Assembly: GCA_900556795.1 (NCBI GenBank)
Contig: USQD01000016.1
Location: 1 to 15,601 of the forward strand
Reading direction: 5' to 3'
DNA: 15,601 nucleotides
DNA from: an uncultured Prevotella sp.
GTDB lineage: Bacteria; Bacteroidota; Bacteroidia; Bacteroidales; Bacteroidaceae
The notes beneath the pieces are model-generated. The model worked only from the letters and a program-made list of their open reading frames with translations, made no database searches and was not told the origin of the DNA. Below, piece by piece: positions 1-6,742 of the stretch. Every line of letters begins with the position of its first letter. Within the stretch, counting starts at the first letter, position 1. The position numbers and the translations under genes are program-made.

Positions 1-837
1 TTCTTGGGAAATATCCGTGAGTGCGATGCTATCATCCACGTAATCCGCTGCTTCGACGATGACAACATCGTTCGCGAAGGTGGCGCTAAGGTTGATCCTT
101 TGGAGGACAAGAGCGTCATCGATACAGAGTTGCAGCTCAAAGACCTGGAAACCATCGAATCTCAGCTCGCCAAGCAGCAGAAGACTGCTGCTGCCGGCAA
201 TAAGGACGCTAAGCTGATGGTTACCGTTCTGGAGGCTTACAAGGCTGTTCTGGAGCAGGGAAAGAACGCCCGTGGCGTTACTTTCGAAACCAAGGAAGAG
301 CAGAAGGTGGCTCACGACCTCTTCCTCCTCACTACCAAGCCAGTGCTCTACGTAGCCAATGTTGACGAGGCTTCTGCCAAGACCGGAAACGAGTATAGCA
401 AGAAGGTAGAGGAAATCGCTAAGGAAGAAGGTGCTGAGTGTATGGTCATCGCTGCAAAGACAGAAGAAGACATCGCATCGCTCGAAACCTACGAGGACAA
501 GCTGATGTTCCTCGAAGAACTCGGACTGGAAGAGAGCGGCGTAAACCGACTCATCAAGAAGGCATACGCCCTGCTGAACCTCGAAACATTCATCACCGCA
601 GGTGAGATGGAGGTGAAGGCATGGACCTATCACAAGGGCTGGAAGGCTCCTCAGTGTGCCGGAGTCATCCACACCGACTTCGAGAAGGGATTCATCCGTG
701 CAGAGGTTATCAAGTATGATGACTATATCAAGTATGGCTCTGAGGCTGCAGTACGCGAGGCTGGTAAGCTCGGTATCGAGGGTAAGGAGTACATCGTACA
801 GGATGGCGACATCATGCACTTCCGCTTCAATGTATAA
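1..837 (+). CDS. ychF: Redox-regulated ATPase YchF (3' part)
   Basis: This is the C-terminal 278 residues of YchF/OLA1, an Obg-family P-loop protein that binds ribosomes and prefers ATP to GTP. The reading frame is open from base 1 (first residues FLGNIRECDAII), so the start, the P-loop and roughly the first 85-90 residues lie outside the window; the family is usually about 365 residues. What is visible is the helical region after switch II, the altered G4 motif NVDE at about 358-369 (NxxE rather than NKxD, the mark of ATP preference), and a C-terminal TGS-like domain from about residue 200 (TYHKGWKAPQCAGVIHTDFE) to a typical end, DGDIMHFRFNV. It ends at TAA 835-837, 18 nt before lgt on the same strand, so the two are probably co-transcribed. 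Identity is confident from the conserved motifs; only the truncation limits the entry. Confidence 0.96.
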   Translation, partial: FLGNIRECDAIIHVIRCFDDDNIVREGGAKVDPLEDKSVIDTELQLKDLETIESQLAKQQKTAAAGNKDAKLMVTVLEAYKAVLEQGKNARGVTFETKEEQKVAHDLFLLTTKPVLYVANVDEASAKTGNEYSKKVEEIAKEEGAECMVIAAKTEEDIASLETYEDKLMFLEELGLEESGVNRLIKKAYALLNLETFITAGEMEVKAWTYHKGWKAPQCAGVIHTDFEKGFIRAEVIKYDDYIKYGSEAAVREAGKLGIEGKEYIVQDGDIMHFRFNV

Positions 838-855
838 TCCTATTCTTCTACGGTT

Positions 856-1713
856 ATGATAGCAAATCTGCTTAACTATATCGTATGGGACCCAGATCCT
901 ATCCTGGCTCATCTGGGTCCTATGACCATCCGCTACTATTCCACCTGCTGGATGATCGGTCTGCTGCTGGGCTATCTGCTCATGAGCAAGCTCTACAAGC
1001 AGCAGGGGCTTTCAGATGAGAAGTTCTCTCCACTGTTTCTCTACATCTTTATCGGTGTATTGATAGGTGGCCGTCTGGGACATTGTCTCTTCTATCAGCC
1101 GGAATATTTCCTCACCCAGTGGGATCACTTCATCGAGATGCTGATACCTATCCACCACATGCCAGACGGCAGCTGGAAATTTACGGGTTATGAGGGACTG
1201 TCTAGCCACGGAGGTGTATTCGGCATGTTCGTCGGCATCTGGCTCTATTGCCACAACATGAAGGTGAGTGGCTGGGTAGTGCTCGACAATATGGGTATCT
1301 GCTCAGGCATTACAGCCACTTTCATCCGTTTGGGCAATCTGATGAATTCAGAGATTATCGGCAAGGTTACCGATGTGCCTTGGGCGTTTATCTTCGTTCG
1401 CGAAGACCAGTATCCACGCCATCCAGGTCAGCTCTATGAGGCTTTGGCTTATTTCTGCTTCTTCCTCATCATCCTCTTCATCTATAAGAAGAGAGGTCCT
1501 AAGAGCGTTGGAACCGGTTTCTATTTCGGTCTTTGCCTTACCCTTATCTTCACCTTCCGCTTCTTCATCGAATATACGAAGGAGATTCAGGTGGCATTCG
1601 AGGCAGGTCTGCCTATGGATATGGGACAGATATTGAGTATTCCGCTCATCATCGCCGGTGTATGGAGCATTGCCCGAAGCTATAAGAAAACCAAAGCTTT
1701 GGAAGAGAAATAA
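856..1713 (+). CDS. lgt: Prolipoprotein diacylglyceryl transferase Lgt
   Basis: Lgt is the inner-membrane enzyme that moves diacylglycerol from phosphatidylglycerol to the lipobox cysteine of prolipoproteins, the first step of lipoprotein maturation. The 285-residue length fits the family. Visible family features are an N-terminal segment with IRYYSTCWMIG, the glycine/arginine stretch GGRLGHCLFY, the GLSSHGGVFG loop holding the conserved His, the Lgt signature IRLGNLMNSEIIG with Arg, Asn and Glu, and RHPGQLYEAL followed by the last membrane helices. About seven hydrophobic segments alternate with short loops. The start at 856 lies 18 nt after ychF and has no strong Shine-Dalgarno site, which is common in Bacteroidetes. 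Substrates encoded in this window would include the TPR regulator (3698-5452) and the C1 protease (8237-9307). Confidence 0.97.
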   Translation: MIANLLNYIVWDPDPILAHLGPMTIRYYSTCWMIGLLLGYLLMSKLYKQQGLSDEKFSPLFLYIFIGVLIGGRLGHCLFYQPEYFLTQWDHFIEMLIPIHHMPDGSWKFTGYEGLSSHGGVFGMFVGIWLYCHNMKVSGWVVLDNMGICSGITATFIRLGNLMNSEIIGKVTDVPWAFIFVREDQYPRHPGQLYEALAYFCFFLIILFIYKKRGPKSVGTGFYFGLCLTLIFTFRFFIEYTKEIQVAFEAGLPMDMGQILSIPLIIAGVWSIARSYKKTKALEEK

Positions 1714-1816
1714 TGTTACTTACGGACTGTCATTAAGCCTCTGACAGGTTGTTATGATAGTCTTATTGGGGTCGAAAAGAGGCTCATTCCAATTATTGCC
1801 TGACTATGGCACGATA

Positions 1817-1841
1817 TTGCCCTCTACTGGGGCAACTTTTT
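1817..1841 (+). terminator. Possible weak terminator after lgt
   Basis: TTGCCC (1817-1822) pairs with GGGCAA (1830-1835) around a 7-nt loop and is followed by C and five T. It sits about 100 nt after lgt on the same strand. The stem is only 6 bp, so this is a weak call. In the rest of 1714-1968 I see no supported gene. Confidence 0.3.
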
Positions 1842-1968
1842 GCCATTGCCAGGCACAAAATGATACGTCGGGAGAAAGATTTCAGTATGTCTACCACTTC
1901 CATTTGCCCGAAGCATTCTGGCTGTTGGAAAGGTAGTTTTTGCTTGTAAAAACCCTACTCTCGTTTTT

Positions 1969-2271
1969 ACTCTTCACTCTTCACAGATTCGCCTGAAACC
2001 CCGATAAACACTGGGGTTGCGAGAGGTGAAGAGTGGTTGCTCACTCTTCACAACTCTTCACCACTCTTCACCTTATCACGAAGCTCAGCCATCATTGATG
2101 ACTGGAGCTGGTCATAATAGAAGACCAAACCATTGCTTAAATAATGCGTTTTCCTAAAAAATGATGAGGGTGAAGAGTGGTGAAGAGTTGTGAAGAGTCA
2201 ACTGCAACTCTTCACCACCATAAACGCCTCTCACACAATAGCTTACACCATAAACGTGAAGAGTGAAGAGT
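1969..2271. repeat. Dyad-symmetric cluster of a 9-bp repeat (GTGAAGAGT)
   Basis: Twelve copies of GTGAAGAGT or its complement lie in 303 bp. Copies on the + strand start at 2026, 2170, 2180, 2190, 2256 and 2263; complement copies start at 1969, 1976, 2043, 2053, 2063 and 2207. The order is symmetric about position 2120. The triplets at 2043-2072 and 2169-2198 form a perfect 30-bp inverted repeat around a 96-bp centre, and the outer doublets 1969-1984 and 2256-2271 form a 16-bp inverted repeat. Spacing is 10 bp inside triplets and 7 bp inside doublets. The central 96 bp and the spacers between copies are not themselves clearly palindromic. It lies between convergent genes (lgt and the GLPGLI locus). 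I see no coding capacity here. Confidence 0.85.
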
Positions 2272-2299
2272 GTTTTTGAAAGTAGCTTTCTATGCAGCA

Positions 2300-2335
2300 A
2301 AAGGATGAAGACCAGGAAGGCTGTCATCATCCTTT
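2300..2335 (-). terminator. Terminator-like hairpin after the OMP remnant
   Basis: A perfect 9-bp stem (2300-2308 with 2327-2335) with an 18-nt loop lies immediately after the stop codon of the beta-barrel remnant when read on the - strand. The tail after the stem is only moderately T-rich (TTGCT). It probably ended the original operon and now ends the small-protein/GLPGLI transcript. Confidence 0.5.
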
Positions 2336-2336
2336 A

Positions 2337-2441
2337 TTAGAAATTATACTTGAAACTTAATGTGTATCCAATAGGACGGAGATGATACATATATCTATAA
2401 TTACTCTCCCGTACCTGCTTGTTCACCACATACTCTCTTTG
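2337..2441 (-). pseudogene. C-terminal remnant of an outer-membrane beta-barrel protein
   Basis: Read on the - strand from 2441, an open frame of 34 codons ends at TAA 2339-2337. Its last residues are YRYMYHLRPIGYTLSFKYNF. Alternating polar/aromatic residues and a terminal Phe are the hallmark of the last beta-strand of outer-membrane barrels, here resembling TonB-dependent receptors and related Bacteroidetes proteins. There is no start codon or upstream barrel: the frame runs straight into the end of the GLPGLI gene, whose stop is 2445-2443. I infer that a deletion removed nearly all of a barrel gene that once followed the GLPGLI gene; such neighbours are common in Bacteroidales. The remnant is too short to function. 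The exact family cannot be set from this length. Confidence 0.7.
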
Positions 2442-2442
2442 G

Positions 2443-3279
2443 TTACTCTTTTTCCAAAGGATTAAAGAATAGTTTCCTCTTTTTCATAGGTAAAGGTTTT
2501 CCATTCATATCTTTAGGAGCTAAAGGAGAATTTTTCCAAGACTTTGCTGGATTAGACTTATAATCAGCCAAAGCTTGATTAAAGTGCTCACGAGTAGTCT
2601 TGAAATACTCTTTGTCGTTGACAGTAATTGGTGAACTTGATTTGCGAACAGAAATCGCAGAAAAAGTATGCTCTTTATCTTCTGTTTCCGCCGCAAGAAT
2701 TAACCCTGGCAATCCATTTAGCTTCCAAGGTCCTACACTTTTAGGTATATCACAATACCAAGCTATCCAATTACGTCCACGGAAAGTAGCTGTTGCTTGA
2801 TGACAAAAATAGCCACATATTTCTTTCGTACTATCGGATAAAGCCCAATCTATATGAGGAACCTCCTCATGATACATAAATTTATCTATTGAGACCTTAC
2901 CATAATAAGATAATTTATTCGCATTTACATTTTCTAGCAAGAATTCTTTAAAGTCGGGACTATACTTATTGTAGAAATCAAAATATTCTCCAAGAGTCAT
3001 TTGTTGCTTGCCAACAAGAGCAGAGTCCAATCTATATGAGCCATAACTTTCATATTTAAAAATTGAATCACCTAATTCTAAGATAGCATGATACTCTCTC
3101 ATATCACCTAAGCTATGGTCGATGACGCGATAGTTGTAGATACATTCTATAATACTAGAATCAACTATTTTTTTCGTACCTAGCTTTGCAGGCTCATTTG
3201 CCAAAGGTCCAGATATAGTTTGAGCATTTGTCAATAACGGAAATACACAAAAACACAAAAATACAATTATTTTATCCAT
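2443..3279 (-). CDS. GLPGLI family secreted protein
   Basis: This belongs to the Bacteroidetes GLPGLI family, exported proteins of about 250-290 residues with unknown function and named after a conserved motif. The motif GLPGLI is at about residues 189-194 of a 278-residue product, preceded by the usual aromatic-rich segment (WYCDIPKSVGPWKLN). Residues 1-20 are a signal peptide (hydrophobic core IIVFLCFCVFPLLTNAQ). I chose the ATG at 3279 rather than the in-frame TTG at 3285, because the AGAGG at about 3287-3291 is then 7 nt upstream. It starts 10 nt after the stop of the small secreted gene, so the two form an operon. The C-terminal end KRKLFFNPLEKE is intact. Its former downstream partner survives only as a remnant (2337-2441). 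Local composition is more AT-rich than in the flanking housekeeping genes. Family assignment is firm; role unknown. Confidence 0.9.
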   Translation of the reverse strand: MDKIIVFLCFCVFPLLTNAQTISGPLANEPAKLGTKKIVDSSIIECIYNYRVIDHSLGDMREYHAILELGDSIFKYESYGSYRLDSALVGKQQMTLGEYFDFYNKYSPDFKEFLLENVNANKLSYYGKVSIDKFMYHEEVPHIDWALSDSTKEICGYFCHQATATFRGRNWIAWYCDIPKSVGPWKLNGLPGLILAAETEDKEHTFSAISVRKSSSPITVNDKEYFKTTREHFNQALADYKSNPAKSWKNSPLAPKDMNGKPLPMKKRKLFFNPLEKE

Positions 3280-3289
3280 AAGCAAACCT

Positions 3290-3523
3290 CTATTTTACAT
3301 TATTTATACGTGCTTCAGCATGAGCACCTTTTCTTTCTCCGCAATAAGTTTCGTTCAAATCTTCTATATAGTCAACGAATTCCTCTGATTTAGAGAAAAA
3401 CTCAGGTGCTACTGTCATGATTTGTTTTCCACAAGACGTAGTTACAACTGTTCCAACATGCTCAGCAGCATTAGCCACAACTCCCATCAGCGCAAAGGCT
3501 GACATTAAAAACAATTTCTTCAT
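3290..3523 (-). CDS. Small secreted protein, 77 aa, unknown
   Basis: I do not recognise this gene. The 77-residue product has a clear Sec signal peptide (MKKLFLMSAFALMGVVANA, cleavage probably after Ala19), leaving about 58 residues. The mature part carries two cysteines (Cys31 in TTSCGK and Cys61 in ETYCGE) that could form a disulfide in the periplasm or outside the cell, an acidic middle (SEEFVDYIEDLNE) and a basic end. There is no lipobox. A good Bacteroidetes promoter lies 41 nt upstream, and the GLPGLI gene follows 10 nt after the stop, so it is the first gene of that operon. Signal peptide, promoter and tight spacing make it a real gene. A role together with the GLPGLI protein is only inferred. 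Confidence 0.8.
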   Translation of the reverse strand: MKKLFLMSAFALMGVVANAAEHVGTVVTTSCGKQIMTVAPEFFSKSEEFVDYIEDLNETYCGERKGAHAEARINNVK

Positions 3524-3564
3524 AATCTCAACTTTTTAGTTGTTGTTTGTTTTAATTTCCACTG

Positions 3565-3596
3565 CAAAAGTACAAAATTGCAGGGAAAGACGCAAG
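3565..3596 (-). promoter_or_regulatory. Promoter of the small-protein/GLPGLI operon
   Basis: On the - strand, TACTTTTG (3572-3565) matches the Bacteroidetes -7 box TAnnTTTG, with CTTG (3596-3593) 20 nt upstream as a -33 element. The expected transcript start is about 35 nt before the ATG at 3523. The rest of 3597-3697 is AT-rich and shows no gene. Confidence 0.65.
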
Positions 3597-3697
3597 AACA
3601 TTATTAATTTAATTTTTACCTATTTTTTACCATTCACCAAATACACTAAAAATGAAAAGGTTATGAGTATTTTATCTAAATTTTACCATGCCAAAAA

Positions 3698-5452
3698 TTA
3701 TGGGATATGTAGCACATACTCATCAAATTCCTTGGGCTTTCCTACCTTTCCACACAGCTTTTTCAACATAGTTTTCCTGCTTTTTGAGATTGCTGCATCA
3801 GATAGATTTAAAAGTCTTGCCATTAAGGATGCAGGAATTCCGAGTCTGATCAGTAAGCAGATTCGATAATCTCTATCGCTGACTCGGTTCTTCAACATAG
3901 GAATAAAGTTAGGAATTAGTTCCTCTACCGTATCAGCCAATTCCGTCCAATCCTCCTCATTCATTTCTTCCAAAGGATGCGCTTCTATACATTGGATTTT
4001 TTTGTAAATGGAAGAATTCTTTAAAACTAAATAAGCATCGGACATCGAAGATAATGAGTATCTGTTTTGTATATCATGTATCTCTGACACTAATTTACTG
4101 ATTGCATTTTCTTTCTCTGTTATAATTTGAGCTAGTTTTTTGTCTTTTTCTGCTACAAGTTGAGCTTTTTCTTCCTGTAACCTTTTAAGTTTAAGCAAGC
4201 AGTCCTCATACACCAGCTTTGAAGCTGCTATTCTCTTTTTCTTGAGAGCTAACTGCTTTCTATAAACATAAGAAAGGAACAAGAACAATACGACACAAGC
4301 AAAAACTATCATATAGTTCATTTGTGTGCTTCGCTTTGCTTTCAGCTCCGCCCTTCTTGCTATTTCTTGATTTCTGCCATAATCGTACATGGCTTTAACT
4401 TGCTGTAACTGAGTTTTTCTGGCTCCTATCAAGTCAGAGTCATTATACTCAGAACTTTGCAAGGCATACTTCATAGCCATTGCCGGTTGATTAACCTTTG
4501 CATAATACTGAGCCAAAGTTTTTGTTGTAGAAGCTTTGACGCTATATGATTTACACAACTTTAAGCTTAGGGATAGATTGGCATAAGCTGAGTCTAACTT
4601 ATTTACAAACAGATAATAACTCCCTTTTAGGCATAATATATAAGCCTTAGAATCTTCATATTCCAAATTTCCCTCATACCCTGTAGAAAAGTATGCTTCA
4701 AAAGCCTTTTTCGCTTTAATTGTGTCTTGCTTTTCTAAATAATAGCCAAAATTGCAGCCTAAGGCTATCATAGCATTATAGTCATCTCCTATTTGCTTGA
4801 ACAGACTTGCAGCATGTAAGTTTATTGCAATAACAGAATCTGTATTTCCTAAATAGTAATATGCACTGCCTCGGTTTTGGTAATTCACAATGGCATTGAA
4901 TGTATCTTTTGCCAAATAGGCATACTTCTCCGCCTTACCAAAAGCATCTAACAATTGATAAGGTAAGTATTGCTTATCAAACAAAATTCCCATCTGGCTG
5001 TACACTCTGTAAAGTGTGCCATAGTCGCAATCTGTGGCTGTGGTATCGGCTTGCTCCGTCGCTTTATTATAATACTCCAATGCCATTGGTGCCTCATGCA
5101 AATCTCTATACACACATCCCAACACATAGTTGGCAAGCATCCGCTCGTTAGCCGAACCATGATGGTCATAATAATCCACCACTTCCTTCATCACGCTATC
5201 AGATGTGAACGTGATGCAAGCCTTGTTCATCGCCTTATGACGCAACAACTCATAGCGCATTTTTTGCGATTGGGAAAACTCTGGTAGCTGGGGCTTTATT
5301 CCATCAAGCATCCGGATGGCAACCTTGGCGGAGTCATCATTAACATTCATGATGCTATCTGCCCGCTTCATCAAATCATCATACTTCCTGTTTCCTGCAC
5401 AAGATGTAAGAATCAGGAGGATTAACAACAAATATATGACCTTTTCTTTCAT
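3698..5452 (-). CDS. TPR lipoprotein/membrane/HTH one-component regulator
   Basis: The 584-residue product begins MKEKVIYLLLILLILTSCAG, a lipoprotein signal with lipobox LTSC (Cys18). About residues 20-375 are helical TPR-like repeats (for example YNKATEQADTT and YYAKVNQPAMAMKYALQS). A single membrane segment lies at about 378-397 (MIVFACVVLFLFLSYVY), then a long charged coiled coil (about 398-465, rich in Lys/Glu/Gln), and a C-terminal helix-turn-helix (about 525-575, DYRICLLIRLGIPASLMARLL then LSDAAISKSRKTMLKKL). The layout implies a periplasmic TPR sensor tied through one helix to a cytoplasmic DNA-binding domain; such proteins are frequent in Bacteroidetes, mostly uncharacterised. The start at 5452 is preferred over an upstream ATG at 5569 because it gives the signal peptide, has AGAGGA just before it, and lies downstream of a strong promoter; the longer start lies upstream of that promoter. 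Function as a regulator is inferred. Confidence 0.85.
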   Translation of the reverse strand: MKEKVIYLLLILLILTSCAGNRKYDDLMKRADSIMNVNDDSAKVAIRMLDGIKPQLPEFSQSQKMRYELLRHKAMNKACITFTSDSVMKEVVDYYDHHGSANERMLANYVLGCVYRDLHEAPMALEYYNKATEQADTTATDCDYGTLYRVYSQMGILFDKQYLPYQLLDAFGKAEKYAYLAKDTFNAIVNYQNRGSAYYYLGNTDSVIAINLHAASLFKQIGDDYNAMIALGCNFGYYLEKQDTIKAKKAFEAYFSTGYEGNLEYEDSKAYILCLKGSYYLFVNKLDSAYANLSLSLKLCKSYSVKASTTKTLAQYYAKVNQPAMAMKYALQSSEYNDSDLIGARKTQLQQVKAMYDYGRNQEIARRAELKAKRSTQMNYMIVFACVVLFLFLSYVYRKQLALKKKRIAASKLVYEDCLLKLKRLQEEKAQLVAEKDKKLAQIITEKENAISKLVSEIHDIQNRYSLSSMSDAYLVLKNSSIYKKIQCIEAHPLEEMNEEDWTELADTVEELIPNFIPMLKNRVSDRDYRICLLIRLGIPASLMARLLNLSDAAISKSRKTMLKKLCGKVGKPKEFDEYVLHIP

Positions 5453-5468
5453 TCCTCTCTTTTTTTTG

Positions 5469-5500
5469 CAAAAGTACGAAAAAATAAAGAAACTACAACA
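5469..5500 (-). promoter_or_regulatory. Promoter of the TPR/HTH regulator gene
   Basis: Reading the - strand, TACTTTTG (5476-5469) is an exact TAnnTTTG -7 box, and TGTTG (5500-5496) lies 19 nt upstream as the -33 element. The ATG at 5452 is 17 nt beyond the -7 box, so the leader would be very short. The 317-nt gap 5453-5769 holds this promoter and the palindromic elements listed below; no gene is seen. Confidence 0.7.
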
Positions 5501-5524
5501 TAATGTCTCTATAAAATAAGGAAA

Positions 5525-5618
5525 AGATACTATCACAAACCGCACATCAGCCGAAAGACACCCGCACAACAGCTGTTATGCAAGCGCACAACAGCTGATG
5601 TGCGGTCCTAGATACTAT
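5525..5618. repeat. Palindromic element with repeated CGCACAACAGCTG, flanked by 9-bp direct repeats
   Basis: ACCGCACATCAGC (5539-5551) and its exact complement (5594-5606) form a 13-bp inverted repeat. Inside are two direct copies of CGCACAACAGCTG (5563-5575 and 5585-5597, 22 bp apart), the first overlapping the 10-bp palindrome AACAGCTGTT (5568-5577). The whole is bracketed by AGATACTAT at 5525-5533 and 5610-5618. It lies just upstream of the regulator's promoter. It could be an operator array or a miniature inverted-repeat element with a target duplication. The inverted repeats do not reach the flanking repeats exactly (5 and 3 nt remain). Confidence 0.7.
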
Positions 5619-5651
5619 ATTTCCCAACAATTTCTACTGTCTTTTCCAACA

Positions 5652-5674
5652 ACTTCTATCGTATATATAGAAGT
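5652..5674. other. Short hairpin (8-bp stem)
   Basis: ACTTCTAT (5652-5659) pairs with ATAGAAGT (5667-5674) around a 7-nt loop, followed on the + strand by CTTTT. It lies between the two larger palindromes. It could help end the methyltransferase operon on the - strand, but that side has no T-tract. Confidence 0.4.
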
Positions 5675-5682
5675 CTTTTACT

Positions 5683-5750
5683 AGGTTCTTCCGTTAAATG
5701 CGAAGACGCTTACCATGTAAGACGTATAGCTTTAACGGAAGAACCTTTTT
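5683..5750. repeat. 16-bp perfect inverted repeat, terminator or MITE-like
   Basis: AGGTTCTTCCGTTAAA (5683-5698) is repeated as its exact complement at 5731-5746 around a 32-nt centre. The centre itself can fold (CTTAC/GTAAG near 5709-5721). On the + strand it is followed by TTTT and then A-rich DNA. It begins 24 nt after the stop of the TrmH-family gene as read on the - strand, the right place for that operon's terminator, although the T-tract is on the other side. The 16-bp perfect ends also look like transposon termini; I see no flanking target duplication. Confidence 0.75.
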
Positions 5751-5769
5751 AAAAAACGTGTACTCTTTT

Positions 5770-6312
5770 TTAATGGATAATAATGAGTTTGGCAAACTCC
5801 CAGACAACAATGCCAGCAGTAACGCTGACATTCAGGGAATGCTTTGTACCAAACTGAGGAATTTCCAGGCAGCCATCACTCATATCTACGATATTCTGCT
5901 TTACGCCTTTTACTTCATTTCCAAAAATAACAGCATAACCCTTCTCTTCTTCAGTGTGGGCTTCCGGCAAGTTCTGCAGCTTGGTAGAACCTTCTACCTG
6001 CTCAATACTATATACAAAGTAGCCTTTTTGCTTCAACTTCTCTACAGCTTCTTCTGTAGTCTTGAAGTATTCCCAATCCACACTGTCTTCGCCTCCCAGA
6101 GCCGTCTTATGGATTTCGGCATTAGGAGGAGTAGCGGTAATACCACAAAGATACACCGCTTCAACTCTGAAGGCATCGCAAGAGCGAAAGACACTTCCTA
6201 CATTATATAAGGATCGCACATCATCGAGAACAACAACCAAAGGAAGTTTTTCAGCTTCCTTGAATTCCTCCAGGGTGAGGCGATTCATCTCTATCGTTCT
6301 TAATTTACGCAT
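5770..6312 (-). CDS. TrmH/SpoU family RNA methyltransferase
   Basis: This is a SPOUT (trefoil-knot) enzyme that transfers methyl from S-adenosylmethionine to RNA, probably to a ribose 2'-OH of tRNA or rRNA. The 180-residue product shows all three SpoU motifs: motif 1 N37-VGSVFR43 (conserved Asn and Arg), motif 2 AVIFGNEVKGV (127-137) and motif 3 LEIPQFGTKHSLNVSVTAG (149-167), which forms the knot and binds the cofactor. It is the compact catalytic form, without the N-terminal substrate-binding domain of RlmB. The start MRKL at 6312 overlaps the end of sufE by 8 nt; an internal ATG at 6288 is possible but would remove residues typical of relatives. It is the last gene of the U32-sufE-trmH operon. 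The RNA target cannot be told from sequence. Confidence 0.92.
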   Translation of the reverse strand: MRKLRTIEMNRLTLEEFKEAEKLPLVVVLDDVRSLYNVGSVFRSCDAFRVEAVYLCGITATPPNAEIHKTALGGEDSVDWEYFKTTEEAVEKLKQKGYFVYSIEQVEGSTKLQNLPEAHTEEEKGYAVIFGNEVKGVKQNIVDMSDGCLEIPQFGTKHSLNVSVTAGIVVWEFAKLIIIH

Positions 6313-6742
6313 TGCCTTCTGCTTCTTTTGTTTTGTAAGCCAAGGCGTACATACGTATCTGCTTAATCATCGCCAGAAGACCATTACTGCGAGTAGGACT
6401 CAAATGATCCTTCAAACCAATCTTCTCTACGAAATAGAGATCAGCATCCATAATCTCTGTTGGAGTATGACCGCTCAACACGCGAATCAGGAGAGCGATG
6501 ATGCCCTTCACGATAAGCGCATCACTATCGGCAGTAAAGACGAGCTTACCATCTACATAGTCACACTGCAACCAAACACGACTCTGACAACCGTCGATAA
6601 GGTTCTGCTCGTTCTTGTATTTCTCTTCGAGAGGAGCCAGTTCATTGCCCAGGTCAATGAGCATCTGATACTTGTCCATCCAGTCGGTAAAGTCCTGGAA
6701 CTCCTCAACTACTTCATCCTGCAAATCATTAATTGTTGCCAT
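6305..6742 (-). CDS. sufE: SufE family cysteine desulfuration protein
   Basis: SufE accepts persulfide sulfur from the cysteine desulfurase SufS and passes it to the SufBCD scaffold for Fe-S cluster assembly in the cytoplasm. The 145-residue product matches the family in length and carries the active-site loop LIDGCQSRVW with Cys52, equivalent to the catalytic cysteine of E. coli SufE. It also has the conserved region DSDALIVKGIIALLIRVLSG and the C-terminal helices with LSPTRSNGLLAMI. Its ATG (6742-6740) shares bases with the stop codon of the U32 gene (TAATG), which suggests translational coupling, and its end overlaps the TrmH-family gene. No other suf genes are in the window, so it is a stand-alone copy. 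A Fe-S supply gene next to a Cys-rich U32 protein makes functional sense. Confidence 0.95.
   Translation of the reverse strand: MATINDLQDEVVEEFQDFTDWMDKYQMLIDLGNELAPLEEKYKNEQNLIDGCQSRVWLQCDYVDGKLVFTADSDALIVKGIIALLIRVLSGHTPTEIMDADLYFVEKIGLKDHLSPTRSNGLLAMIKQIRMYALAYKTKEAEGNA

Noticed and set aside
1807..1820. Sigma-54-like promoter TGGCACGATATTGC
   Set aside because: GG and GC are separated by 9 nt and not the required 10, a spacing that sigma-54 tolerates poorly, and no gene follows in that direction.
1754..1936. 60-codon frame on the + strand after lgt
   Set aside because: No ribosome site, promoter or recognisable domain. It might be a fragment of an old gene, but nothing in the sequence supports that.
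5453..5569. Upstream in-frame start for the TPR/HTH regulator
   Set aside because: It lies upstream of the predicted promoter and would hide the lipoprotein signal peptide starting at 5452.
5698..6210. 170-codon frame on the + strand
   Set aside because: Mostly antisense to the TrmH-family gene, and it begins inside the 16-bp inverted repeat element. No family features.
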